Assembly (NCBI GenBank): GCA_016839745.1
Contig: JAEOTS010000099.1
Location: forward strand, 1 to 36,280
Origin: Promethearchaeota archaeon
GTDB taxonomy: Archaea > Asgardarchaeota > Lokiarchaeia > Sigyniarchaeales > SOKP01
DNA: 36,280 nt
Direction of reading: 5' to 3'
Under the pieces are notes generated by a model. It did not search any database. It was not told where the DNA came from and worked only from the letters and a program-made list of their open reading frames with translations. This document shows positions 16,570 to 24,539 of the stretch, in pieces. Positions within the stretch are counted from its first letter, which is position 1. Each line of letters opens with the position of its first letter. Made by a program: the position numbers and the translations under genes.

Positions 16570-17424
16570 ATGATCAACGAAGAAAGAAAAGTTATGATAA
16601 TACCTATCGGTCTAGAGTTAGATCGAGCTATTTTTGGGATTTCCAAGTATAACCCCGATATCATCTATGTGATATACAGTAGAAAGGAAGAAGAAATTCT
16701 GATAGATAAAGTGGATGTCGAATCCAAAAGATTTATGGAACTCTTTGTTGAAAAGATTAGGGGATTGTGGAAATATGAAATATTAGAGACTGATGTAACT
16801 AATCTATCAAAATGCACTGATCTTCTAATGGAGATCTTCACTAAAGAATTACAAGAATCAGAAGATTGTGTTTTTTATATCAATATTTCAACGTCATCAA
16901 AGATCTTCTCTTTTTCATCTTTTTATCTCGCAGGAAAGTATAGTGGAAATGTATTACTTTTTTATGTGAAACCGGCCGAATATCTAATGGTTGAATTTAG
17001 CGCGAAATTTCAAGATTTAGTTTCTAAACTTAGAAATAGCGAAGATGTCGATATGGATTATCTAACTGAAACAGAAAAGATGATTGAAAGATACATAGAA
17101 CACGGTTGGACCTCTGGAACTTTCAGAATAATCGAAATCCCTTACTATAAAATATCAAAATATCCCGATTATGAAATAAATTTAATGGGAATTATGAATG
17201 ACAACAAAAATAAATATCCTGATGGTTTCACAATAGAAAATCTTTTAGAGCTAAATAGAGAGGTTCAAATAAAAAGCAATAAAATTAAATTAAATTATCA
17301 TCTCACGGAATTAGAAAGGCAAAGTCTTATCGAAAACCATCCAAAGAATCGGAAGAAACATGTCAAATTACAGAAGTCAGGCGAAATTTTTCTTGAAACA
17401 ATCGCTAAGTTGTTAGAAAATTAA
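16570..17424 (+). CDS. CARF-like / winged-helix regulator (DUF6293/HFX_2341-like)
   Basis: The frame is open from 16363, but the start is placed at the ATG at 16570. AAGGAGG (16554-16560) lies 9 bases upstream, and the extra N-terminal residues would be low-complexity and overlap the divergent gene. The result is 284 residues. The N-terminal half is a Rossmann-like CARF-type domain: VMIIPIGLELDRAIFGI (8-24), IIYVIYSRKEEE, and the ligand-loop pattern YINISTSSKIF (103-113; the family usually has N-[VI]-S-T-G-S-K). The C-terminal part (about 190-284) is helical with a winged-helix look (NKIKLNYHLTELERQSLIE, then KHVKLQKSGEIFLETI). Such proteins are archaeal transcription factors thought to sense nucleotide ligands. 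It probably regulates the adjacent island. The family is fairly sure; the ligand is unknown. Confidence 0.8.
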   Translation: MINEERKVMIIPIGLELDRAIFGISKYNPDIIYVIYSRKEEEILIDKVDVESKRFMELFVEKIRGLWKYEILETDVTNLSKCTDLLMEIFTKELQESEDCVFYINISTSSKIFSFSSFYLAGKYSGNVLLFYVKPAEYLMVEFSAKFQDLVSKLRNSEDVDMDYLTETEKMIERYIEHGWTSGTFRIIEIPYYKISKYPDYEINLMGIMNDNKNKYPDGFTIENLLELNREVQIKSNKIKLNYHLTELERQSLIENHPKNRKKHVKLQKSGEIFLETIAKLLEN

Positions 17425-17656
17425 ACATTTCTGAAAATTTCTAGATATCTCTACTCGGGACTGAAAATTGTATTTTATACCTTTTCTTATTCAACATAAC
17501 TTCAAATCTCGATTGAAAATCGATTTTGTCAAGATAAGTATAGAACTATTATAAAAATACATTAGCTTTTGAATTAGTTGGATTTATAAACATACATTAA
17601 AATAGGATATTAGAAGTGTATTATGTAGCTAGCGTGACTAACACTTCGTTTTTCCT

Positions 17657-17710
17657 GTGAGAAGCGCCCGCCTTCCAAGCGGGTGGCTGATCACCTATGT
17701 TTTTTTTTTT
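17657..17710 (+). ncRNA. Possible short structured RNA with T-tract end
   Basis: In very AT-rich surroundings, 17657-17694 folds as a nested stem. GTGA pairs with TCAC, then GA faces GA, AGC pairs with GCT, and CCCGC pairs with GCGGG around the 7-base loop CTTCCAA. The top of the hairpin looks exactly like a tRNA-Gly(TCC) anticodon arm (U33, TCC, A37). No T-arm or acceptor stem follows, so it is not a complete tRNA. A TATA-like box at 17583-17591 would place transcription start near 17610-17616, and the T tract at 17700-17710 would end the transcript at roughly 90 bases. Whether it is a small RNA, a tRNA relic or part of a leader is open. Confidence 0.35.
17700..17710 (+). terminator. Poly-T tract, candidate archaeal terminator
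   Basis: A run of 11 T begins 6 bases after the GC-rich hairpin. Archaeal RNA polymerase terminates at T-rich tracts, with or without a hairpin. It could end either a short RNA or read-through from the CARF-like gene before leuS. Confidence 0.45.
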
Positions 17711-17779
17711 CATGAAATTATATTGTGATACAAAAATTTCATTTAACATTCCTTATTGGAATGGCTTATTGGCACCAAA

Positions 17780-17799
17780 TTATTTCGTTAACGAAATAA
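17780..17799. repeat. Perfect 20-base palindrome
   Basis: TTATTTCGTTAACGAAATAA reads the same on both strands over all 20 bases, with TTAA at the centre. It lies 141 bases before leuS. Its symmetry fits a binding site for a dimeric regulator; it could also form a hairpin in RNA. Confidence 0.6.
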
Positions 17800-17865
17800 C
17801 TATTCAACAAGAGATCAAATTTCACCTTTTTAAAATACACTAATAATTGCAAATAATTTGCTTGA

Positions 17866-17937
17866 ATTTAGTTCTATGTAATTAGTAAAAAATTTAATGT
17901 ATTCTATATTTAGCAAATAAATTACATAGCACTAAAT
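17866..17937. repeat. Long inverted repeat just before leuS
   Basis: The arms ATTTAGTTCTATGTAATT (17866-17883) and AATTACATAGCACTAAAT (17920-17937) are complementary at 17 of 18 positions, separated by 36 bases and ending 3 bases before the leuS ATG. A TATA-like TCTATATTTAG lies between them (17903-17913). If that is the promoter, the arms flank it as an operator. If transcription starts further upstream, they would form a hairpin covering the ribosome entry region. Confidence 0.6.
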
Positions 17938-17940
17938 AAC

Positions 17941-20721
17941 ATGACAGAATATAACCACCAAATAATTGAGAAAAAATGGCAAGAAAGGTGGGAAAAGGAT
18001 AAAATTTTCGAAGTGAGAGATGACAACTCAAAAGAGAAATATTATGTGCTTGAAATGTATCCCTACCCAAGTTCAGACCTCCATATGGGTCACCTTCGTA
18101 ATTATTCAATTGGCGACTCTTTTGCTCGATTCAAACGAATGAAAGGTTTTAATGTCCTATACCCAATGGGTTACGATAGCTACGGTCTACCCGCAGAAAA
18201 CGCAGCGATTGACCACGGAGAGGATCCTGAGGAGTGGACAAACTCTAATATGGCATCAATTCAAAAACAACAGAAACGAATCGGTCTTTCGTATGATTGG
18301 ACCCGTATGATCTATTCTCATGACCCTAATTATTACAAGTGGGACCAATGGTTTTTCCTAAAAATGTACGAAAAAGGTTTGGCTTACAGACAGGAAAGTT
18401 ACGTGAATTGGTGCCCAAAATGCGTAACTGTGCTAGCTAACGAACAGGTTCTAAGTGGCAAATGTTGGCGATGCAGTTCGGAGGTCGATCAAAAATTTCT
18501 GACTCAATGGTTTTTAAAAATCCGGGATTATGCCGAAGAACTTTTGGACGGTTTGAATACGGTTGACTGGCCTGAAAAAGTCAAAACAATGCAACGAAAT
18601 TGGATTGGAAGATCAGAAGGAACGATAATAAAATTCCCAATTGTAGGTGAAGAAAGAACCATCGATATATTTACCACTCGACCAGATACATTGTACGGCG
18701 TCACATTTATGGTATTTGCCCCCGAGCATCCTTGGGTTAAAAAATGGGTAGAAGGGACCAATTATGAATCCGATTTTCAAAACCTTTACGCAGAAACAAC
18801 TAAACAAAATAAATTTCAGAGAACTGATATCGATGTTGAGAAGAAAGGGATATTCATTGGAAAACACGCCATTAACCCGCTAACCAAAGAAGAGATACCT
18901 ATATATATTGGCAATTTTGTTATTTACGAATATGGTGCGGGGGCTGTAATGGCTGTGCCTGGACACGATCAACGGGATTTTGAATTTGCTAAGAAATACG
19001 ATATCCCAATAAAAGTAGTTATTCAACCGTTTGAATACGAACTAAATGCGGAAAAAATGACCAGAGCCTACGAAGAGGACGGAACTTTAGTAAACTCTGA
19101 TGAATTTGATGGTATGGAAAACCGATCCGCGATAAAAGCTATTTCTGAAAAACTTGCGTCAATCGATTTGGGACAGGAAACTGTGAATTACAAACTAAGA
19201 GATTGGCTCATATCCCGACAACGCTATTGGGGGTGCCCAATACCAATTATATACTGCGATAGCTGTGAAATTGTGCCCGTTCCTTATGAAAACCTACCTG
19301 TAGAATTACCTAAAGATGTAAAATTCACGGGAAAAGGAAATCCTTTGAAAACGAGTGAATCTTTTGTTAAAACCTCGTGCCCAAAATGTGGGAATCAAGC
19401 AAGACGGGAAACCGATACCATGGATACTTTCGTAGATAGTTCTTGGTATTTCTTCCGATATTGTGACCCAAATGAGGAAAACTTACCATACAAGAAGGAA
19501 ATTGCCGATTACTGGATGAATGTTGACCAGTATGTGGGTGGGATCGAACATTCGATTCTCCATTTAATGTACGCACGTTTCTTTACCCGAGTCGCTCGTG
19601 ATCTTGGACTTCAATCGTTTAACGAGCCCTTCCAGCGACTACTGACCCAAGGTATGGTTAATAAATCACATCCTTACTGTTCTACATGTGAAGCTTTTGC
19701 TATGAAAGCTGACATGACGAGTGAAAGCTGTAAAAGATGTGGAACTAAATATATTTTAAAAAGCGTTAAGATGAGTAAGAGTTACGGCAATACGATAGAT
19801 CCAATTGGGATGATGAACAAATACGGAGCAGACGCAGCTCGATTTTTTATTCTTTTTGGCGCGAGTCCTCAATCCGGTTTGGAATGGTCTGACGAGGGCA
19901 TTGGTTTTGCTTTTAAATTTATTAGAAACTTTTTTTACCTCCTAACAGAACCAATTCAAATTGAAAGGGAGGAACATACTTTAAGTGATCAGTTAATTCT
20001 TTTTAATTTGCATAAAACTATTAAACTTGTTTCAGAATATTATGAGAACATTGCCTTACGAGACGCAATTAATCATATAATCCAATTTACTTCAGAGCTT
20101 AGAAAATATAAAGAAAATAGCGGACAAAAGGAAGTTTTTAACGAGTGTGTCGAAAAATTACTATTGCTATTTCATCCAATCGCTCCACATGTCACAGAAG
20201 AATTGTGGGAGCTAAAGGGAAAAGCAGGATATGTTACTTTATCACCCTGGCCTTCATACGATGCTGATATTTTGACTCAAGAAAACGAATTTAAATGGAA
20301 ACTCATGAATAAGATAATAGATGATATTGATAGCATAAGACAAGCAACCAAAATTGGTAAACTGAACGAAATTACAATCATTGTAGCTGACGAGTGGAAA
20401 TTTAAGTTCTACGCACAACTGTTAGAGTTAATCGAGAAATCTACAAACCAAGGGGTCATCACAAAAGAACTGATGAAGCACGAAGAATACAAAATTCATA
20501 GTAAATTCGTGGTTCAAACGATAAAAAAAGTGTTGAACAACATAGGAAAATTTTCAAAAGTAACCCTTTTAGCAGGCGAAGAATTTCAATTCTTTGAGGA
20601 CATTACCTCGATTATTGAGAGACGATACGATTGTAAGGTCACGGTATTACTTGAAAAAAATTCCAACGAAACAAAAGCAATTCAAGCGCTACCCGGAAAA
20701 CCAGCTTTAATCATAAAATAA
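17941..20721 (+). CDS. leuS: Leucyl-tRNA synthetase, bacterial type
   Basis: This 926-residue class-I synthetase charges tRNA-Leu. The HIGH motif is HMGH (48-51) within [20 protein letters not shown], and KMSKS is at 610-614. Zinc pairs CPKC (158-161) and CWRC (175-178) lie before the editing domain, which contains [19 protein letters not shown]. Further on are [17 protein letters not shown], then [17 protein letters not shown] and a CxxC...CxxC knuckle before KMSKS. These blocks, including [11 protein letters not shown] and [16 protein letters not shown], are those of bacterial LeuRS, not of the usual archaeal/eukaryotic form. The last about 90 residues, ending [17 protein letters not shown], look more like archaeal LeuRS tails. 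It stands alone on the plus strand and ends 1 base before the convergent Hint/LAGLIDADG gene. Confidence 0.96.
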   Translation: MTEYNHQIIEKKWQERWEKDKIFEVRDDNSKEKYYVLEMYPYPSSDLHMGHLRNYSIGDSFARFKRMKGFNVLYPMGYDSYGLPAENAAIDHGEDPEEWTNSNMASIQKQQKRIGLSYDWTRMIYSHDPNYYKWDQWFFLKMYEKGLAYRQESYVNWCPKCVTVLANEQVLSGKCWRCSSEVDQKFLTQWFLKIRDYAEELLDGLNTVDWPEKVKTMQRNWIGRSEGTIIKFPIVGEERTIDIFTTRPDTLYGVTFMVFAPEHPWVKKWVEGTNYESDFQNLYAETTKQNKFQRTDIDVEKKGIFIGKHAINPLTKEEIPIYIGNFVIYEYGAGAVMAVPGHDQRDFEFAKKYDIPIKVVIQPFEYELNAEKMTRAYEEDGTLVNSDEFDGMENRSAIKAISEKLASIDLGQETVNYKLRDWLISRQRYWGCPIPIIYCDSCEIVPVPYENLPVELPKDVKFTGKGNPLKTSESFVKTSCPKCGNQARRETDTMDTFVDSSWYFFRYCDPNEENLPYKKEIADYWMNVDQYVGGIEHSILHLMYARFFTRVARDLGLQSFNEPFQRLLTQGMVNKSHPYCSTCEAFAMKADMTSESCKRCGTKYILKSVKMSKSYGNTIDPIGMMNKYGADAARFFILFGASPQSGLEWSDEGIGFAFKFIRNFFYLLTEPIQIEREEHTLSDQLILFNLHKTIKLVSEYYENIALRDAINHIIQFTSELRKYKENSGQKEVFNECVEKLLLLFHPIAPHVTEELWELKGKAGYVTLSPWPSYDADILTQENEFKWKLMNKIIDDIDSIRQATKIGKLNEITIIVADEWKFKFYAQLLELIEKSTNQGVITKELMKHEEYKIHSKFVVQTIKKVLNNIGKFSKVTLLAGEEFQFFEDITSIIERRYDCKVTVLLEKNSNETKAIQALPGKPALIIK

Positions 20722-20722
20722 T

Positions 20723-23700
20723 TCATTCTTCTTTTGTATTTTCTTCAGATTTCACATAAACAAAAGCGGTTCCGGAGCAATATCCAATTCTATCTAAAAA
20801 TATTTTATATGTTTCATTAGTCGTTTTAGAAGAGTTAATTTTTTTTATTTTAGTAAAGGTATTATTTCGAAAAACTCTCTCCAATTTTTTAATTAGTGAT
20901 GTTGTTATATTTTCATTTTTTAACCCGTCAAGAGTTTTTAGTAAGAGAACTTCTGATAGGTTTGTTTTTCTTTTTATTTGAGTTGCTATGTGCGTTGCGT
21001 TTTCAGGGACAATTCCTTTATTACTTAAATCTCTCAGTGAAATACCGTGAGTTTTTTGAAGCTCTAAATTTAATTTTCTTATAAGAGCGTGTGTATTTGC
21101 AGCAGTTTTAATATCGCTGGTTGTATAATCGATTTCGGGTAAGTTGTCAAAGATATGTTTTAATTTCTCAAAATTAGAAGAACCTCGAATTACCATTGAA
21201 TAAAGTTTCTTTGAGTTTGGCCTAGTAGAAGGTGGATCATGTACACTAACGCTCATGATAACTCCCAATTTTTTCATAAGCAGATTTAAACCAAACACTA
21301 ATCTTCTTGAAGTAGTCTCAAAATTAAGATCAAAAGTACCTCCCTTAGTTCGGTAATCTCTTTCTGATCCATCACCTTTAAAATAGCTTGAAATAAAACC
21401 TTTCTCACAATCTGGCGTTGAATTATACAAAAACGATGGTAGTTCTTTCAAATATGAGTATGCATGCTTTAAACCTAAACCCTGAGTAAATATTGATTTA
21501 GCTAGCTTAGTTTTTGTCCTTAATTCATAACATTCATTATAAATACCGTTTTCACATTTAGGACATATATTTTGATTACCATTTTCAATTGTTTTGGACC
21601 CACAATTTTTACACTCTTTAACTCTTCTTGCTATTATTTGAAACTCTAGCCCAAATACTTCTTTAACTATTTTTTGAAGCTTTTGAATATATTCATAATC
21701 CGTGCTAACAGAAATTACTGTCGCGGGTTGATATTTGGATGGAAAAGTTCCTTCAGCTTCATATTGACCTAATATCGCTCCTAACTTTGCATTTTTTTTA
21801 ACGAAGCGATACGCTTTCTTATCGAATTGTTCGATGTATTGAACATTGTTTTTAGAAATCATCATCCCACAATTTATTAAATCTAAGGGTTCGTTATTTG
21901 GGTTGATTTTTAAAATTCTTGGCATTAAGATTGGCATTCCAATCTTTAGCTCACTTCCTTTAATTTCAATTATGTTACAGTCATTGTCTATAGTGAAAAG
22001 AAACTGGTCTGGAGTAATTATTACTGATCCATGGTTACAAATAATTTCTAAGGATTCCTGAGGTTTTGTTTTCATAAATCGACGAATATTCACTTTTTCT
22101 GGTTGTAGTTTGTTTGAAATCCCAAGAATTTGAAACTCCTCCATGTTTTTTAAAAATTCTGGATTTTCGAGATCTTTAATGAAAACACATTGATATTGAT
22201 TAGTTTTTGTTTTGAACAACAAGATATATTCATGCGATTGGATTTTCGGATCAAGTGGTAAATCTTCTCGAAAATATTTTCTTTTATACATTTTCATCCA
22301 TCCTTCATAAGATAAATCCGCACCAAAATATTTAGCATATTTATTATTCTGGAAGAACTTTTTTATATGACGCCGAATTGTCGTCTCTCCATAAGTATAG
22401 CCTTGATGATTTTCTAAATTTTTTCTAATAGCAGAGATGGATCCTCCTACTTCTCGATCCTGATAAATTTTTATCCATTTAATAACATCCTCATCGGTGG
22501 CTGTTTGCGTGCTCTTACGATTTCCATGTTTTACTTTAAATTCTTCATAAATCAAGCTATTCTGCTTAAAATATTTTTTCACAAAATATGTCATATCATT
22601 AAATTGATTCGGAATACCAATTTTTCGATTTAAGTGTTTATTGAAATCCCGAATAAAATTAAAAACCTTTGGCCACGATCCGCCATAATACTTTAGTTTA
22701 AATAATTCGATCCAAAATTCTATATCTCCATCAGAATATTTTGAAGAAATCGTATGCTTGTTCTTTTTCTGCAAGTAGGTTTTATCTTGAACGTCAAATA
22801 TAATCTTCTTGAATTTACTTCCAAGTTGTTCAATTATTTTAACTAAATCTCTTGGCGTAAAATTTAGAATTCTAAGAGTTAATTGGTTCTTGCTTGCTTT
22901 CAAAATTCGATTTAATTGCTTTTTTGGAGGGAATTGGGTAAGGAAATGGTTGAGTAATTGCTTCAGTTGCGATTTTTCCAATCTTTGGTGCGATAAATAG
23001 CGTTTAATTGCTCTTATATTGGTGAATAATATTATGTGTTCTGGATTTTTTTCGTAAAGAGTTTTAATTAGTCCTTTTAGTTCTACTTTTTCTTCTTGAG
23101 AGAGTAGCTCAGTTTGTTCTTTTTTGTATAATTCTTGGAACCTTGCTGTTAGTTCGTCGAGTTCGTTATAATCATCCACGATTTCTGTTAGATCCTCCTT
23201 CATTTGGGGGTGTAGTCTTTCTCCTGCATCTTCTTTTACCCAGTTTGAGAGATATTCTAGCCATTCTTTTTCTTTTTCTTGTTCGATGGTATGTTCGTTA
23301 GATTCCGTTTCGTTGGGAGCATCTTGCTCGATTTCTGTTATCTGCTCGAGAGTCTCTTCTAATTCTTGTTGAGGGTCATCTATTTCCCTACGTTTAAATT
23401 CATTAATTTCTAATTCTTCATTTAAATCTTCTAATTCAAGTTCTTCTTGATAAACGAACACGGTTTCAATCTCGTTGCTATCCTGTTCCTGAATCCTTTC
23501 AATTTCCTCTTCTGGATATGCCTCTATCTCCATTTCTTCTAGATCGTTCCCTACTTGTTCTTCTTCGTGCTTCACCTCTCGAATATCCAGATTTTCTTCA
23601 TTAAGTTCTTCGTCAATTTTAGTGCGTTCGAGATCGAACTCTGTAAATTCTTTTGTAGTCTTTTGATGATTTACATCTTCTTCGCTACTGGGAAAATTAT

Positions 23701-24517
23701 CCTCAGTAGAGTAAATTTGTGGATTAACCTCTTTAAATTGTTCTTGTTCTATTGTTTCTTCGTTTAATGCTGGCTCATGGTCGGGATCAATCAAGTCATC
23801 CCGATTCTCTTGTTCTAAATCATTTTCAGCGGCTATAGGTTCTGAGTCTTGTTCCTCACTACCAGTTTTATTTAATTCAGCTTGTTGTTGTTCGAGTTGA
23901 ATTCTTTCTTTCTCTTGTTCTAAAAATTGTTCCAATTCAGAAGGCTCATTTTCCAGAATGTCTGCTTTATTTTCTTCTCCTTGGTTTTCCCGTTCCTTTT
24001 CTAACTGTGCTTGAGCGTATTCCCTAAGATAGGCAATCATTTGGTTTTCCGTGATTAAAATAGTGTTCATAGTTTGAGCATATTGATTTTCGAATTCTCC
24101 GGAGTATCCTTCTTGTCCATAATTATCTCCACGCTCGTAGGGATCATATTGCTCAACATCACCTTCCAAATCGTTTTGGTCAGATTCTTGCTCAGATTCT
24201 TCCTCAGGGTCGTTATGCTCGAACTCATCCCGCTCTTCATTTCCTTCAGTTGCGTCACTAACATCAAGATCAGTTTGTTCAGATTCTTTCCAATCGATCT
24301 CATTCCAAATAGATTCTTGCTCTTCATCACTATTCACTTCGCTCCAATCGATATCACTCCACTTGTCATCGCCACCTGTTTCTAGTTCATCATCACTACT
24401 TTGTTCTTCATTATCATCGCTGTCTGATTCTTGTTCATCATCACTAATTTCGTCTTCATCACTCTTTTTCTCTTCTGATTTAAATTCCTCATCCGTATTC
24501 TCTCTCTCAAATTCCAT
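20723..24517 (-). CDS. Acidic protein with HTH-like repeats and Hint/LAGLIDADG intein-like C-terminus
   Basis: The protein has 1264 residues. Residues 1 to about 420 are extremely rich in Glu/Asp/Gln/Ser with a repeated W-x-[DE]-I-D-W motif (KWSDIDWSEV, IWNEIDWKES). Residues about 430-590 are helical. Two HTH-like repeats of about 75 residues start near 592 and 672 (DGDIEFWIELF...YYGGSW; DEDVIKWIKIY...VGGSI). A Hint-like strand with SVIITPDQFLFTI lies at about 828-842. LAGLIDADG/DOD motifs follow: LGAILGQYEAEG (about 911-922) and GFISSYFKGDGSER (about 1038-1051). Between them is a zinc ribbon CKNCGSK...ICPKCENG. No N-terminal splice Cys/Ser and no terminal His-Asn are visible, so it is not a normal intein. 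It follows the HerA-like gene by 22 bases. Function unknown; a DNA-binding or -cutting protein seems likely. Confidence 0.78.
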   Translation of the reverse strand: MEFERENTDEEFKSEEKKSDEDEISDDEQESDSDDNEEQSSDDELETGGDDKWSDIDWSEVNSDEEQESIWNEIDWKESEQTDLDVSDATEGNEERDEFEHNDPEEESEQESDQNDLEGDVEQYDPYERGDNYGQEGYSGEFENQYAQTMNTILITENQMIAYLREYAQAQLEKERENQGEENKADILENEPSELEQFLEQEKERIQLEQQQAELNKTGSEEQDSEPIAAENDLEQENRDDLIDPDHEPALNEETIEQEQFKEVNPQIYSTEDNFPSSEEDVNHQKTTKEFTEFDLERTKIDEELNEENLDIREVKHEEEQVGNDLEEMEIEAYPEEEIERIQEQDSNEIETVFVYQEELELEDLNEELEINEFKRREIDDPQQELEETLEQITEIEQDAPNETESNEHTIEQEKEKEWLEYLSNWVKEDAGERLHPQMKEDLTEIVDDYNELDELTARFQELYKKEQTELLSQEEKVELKGLIKTLYEKNPEHIILFTNIRAIKRYLSHQRLEKSQLKQLLNHFLTQFPPKKQLNRILKASKNQLTLRILNFTPRDLVKIIEQLGSKFKKIIFDVQDKTYLQKKNKHTISSKYSDGDIEFWIELFKLKYYGGSWPKVFNFIRDFNKHLNRKIGIPNQFNDMTYFVKKYFKQNSLIYEEFKVKHGNRKSTQTATDEDVIKWIKIYQDREVGGSISAIRKNLENHQGYTYGETTIRRHIKKFFQNNKYAKYFGADLSYEGWMKMYKRKYFREDLPLDPKIQSHEYILLFKTKTNQYQCVFIKDLENPEFLKNMEEFQILGISNKLQPEKVNIRRFMKTKPQESLEIICNHGSVIITPDQFLFTIDNDCNIIEIKGSELKIGMPILMPRILKINPNNEPLDLINCGMMISKNNVQYIEQFDKKAYRFVKKNAKLGAILGQYEAEGTFPSKYQPATVISVSTDYEYIQKLQKIVKEVFGLEFQIIARRVKECKNCGSKTIENGNQNICPKCENGIYNECYELRTKTKLAKSIFTQGLGLKHAYSYLKELPSFLYNSTPDCEKGFISSYFKGDGSERDYRTKGGTFDLNFETTSRRLVFGLNLLMKKLGVIMSVSVHDPPSTRPNSKKLYSMVIRGSSNFEKLKHIFDNLPEIDYTTSDIKTAANTHALIRKLNLELQKTHGISLRDLSNKGIVPENATHIATQIKRKTNLSEVLLLKTLDGLKNENITTSLIKKLERVFRNNTFTKIKKINSSKTTNETYKIFLDRIGYCSGTAFVYVKSEENTKEE

Positions 24518-24539
24518 TTACATCTCAAAACCTGATGAT

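Larger units (their letters stand above)
17425..17940. other. 516-base gene-free region with several palindromes
   Basis: I see no credible protein gene here. The region holds a TATA-like TTTATAAAC (17583-17591), a GC-rich hairpin (17657-17694) followed by a run of 11 T (17700-17710), and a small hairpin ATTCC/GGAAT (17748-17762). It also holds a perfect 20-base palindrome (17780-17799), a short palindrome GCAAATAATTTGC (17849-17861) and an 18-base-arm inverted repeat (17866-17937) ending 3 bases before leuS. The first 150 bases after the CARF-like gene show nothing notable. Confidence 0.7.

Noticed and set aside
17657..17694. tRNA-Gly(TCC) gene
   Set aside because: The anticodon arm fits, but there is no T-arm (no TTC-containing loop), no matching acceptor stem and no D-loop GG. 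Kept only as a structured RNA candidate.
17631..17700. C/D box or H/ACA guide RNA
   Set aside because: A CTGA is present at 17687-17690, but there is no good RTGATGA box C and no ACA at a fitting 3' position.
24074..24385. Plus-strand 103-codon hydrophobic open frame
   Set aside because: It is the antisense of the Glu/Asp-rich region, which naturally yields Leu/Phe/Ile codons; no start signals.
20723..24517. Splicing intein inside a host protein
   Set aside because: Hint-like and LAGLIDADG parts are present, but no N-terminal splice Cys/Ser, no terminal His-Asn and no C-extein are visible.
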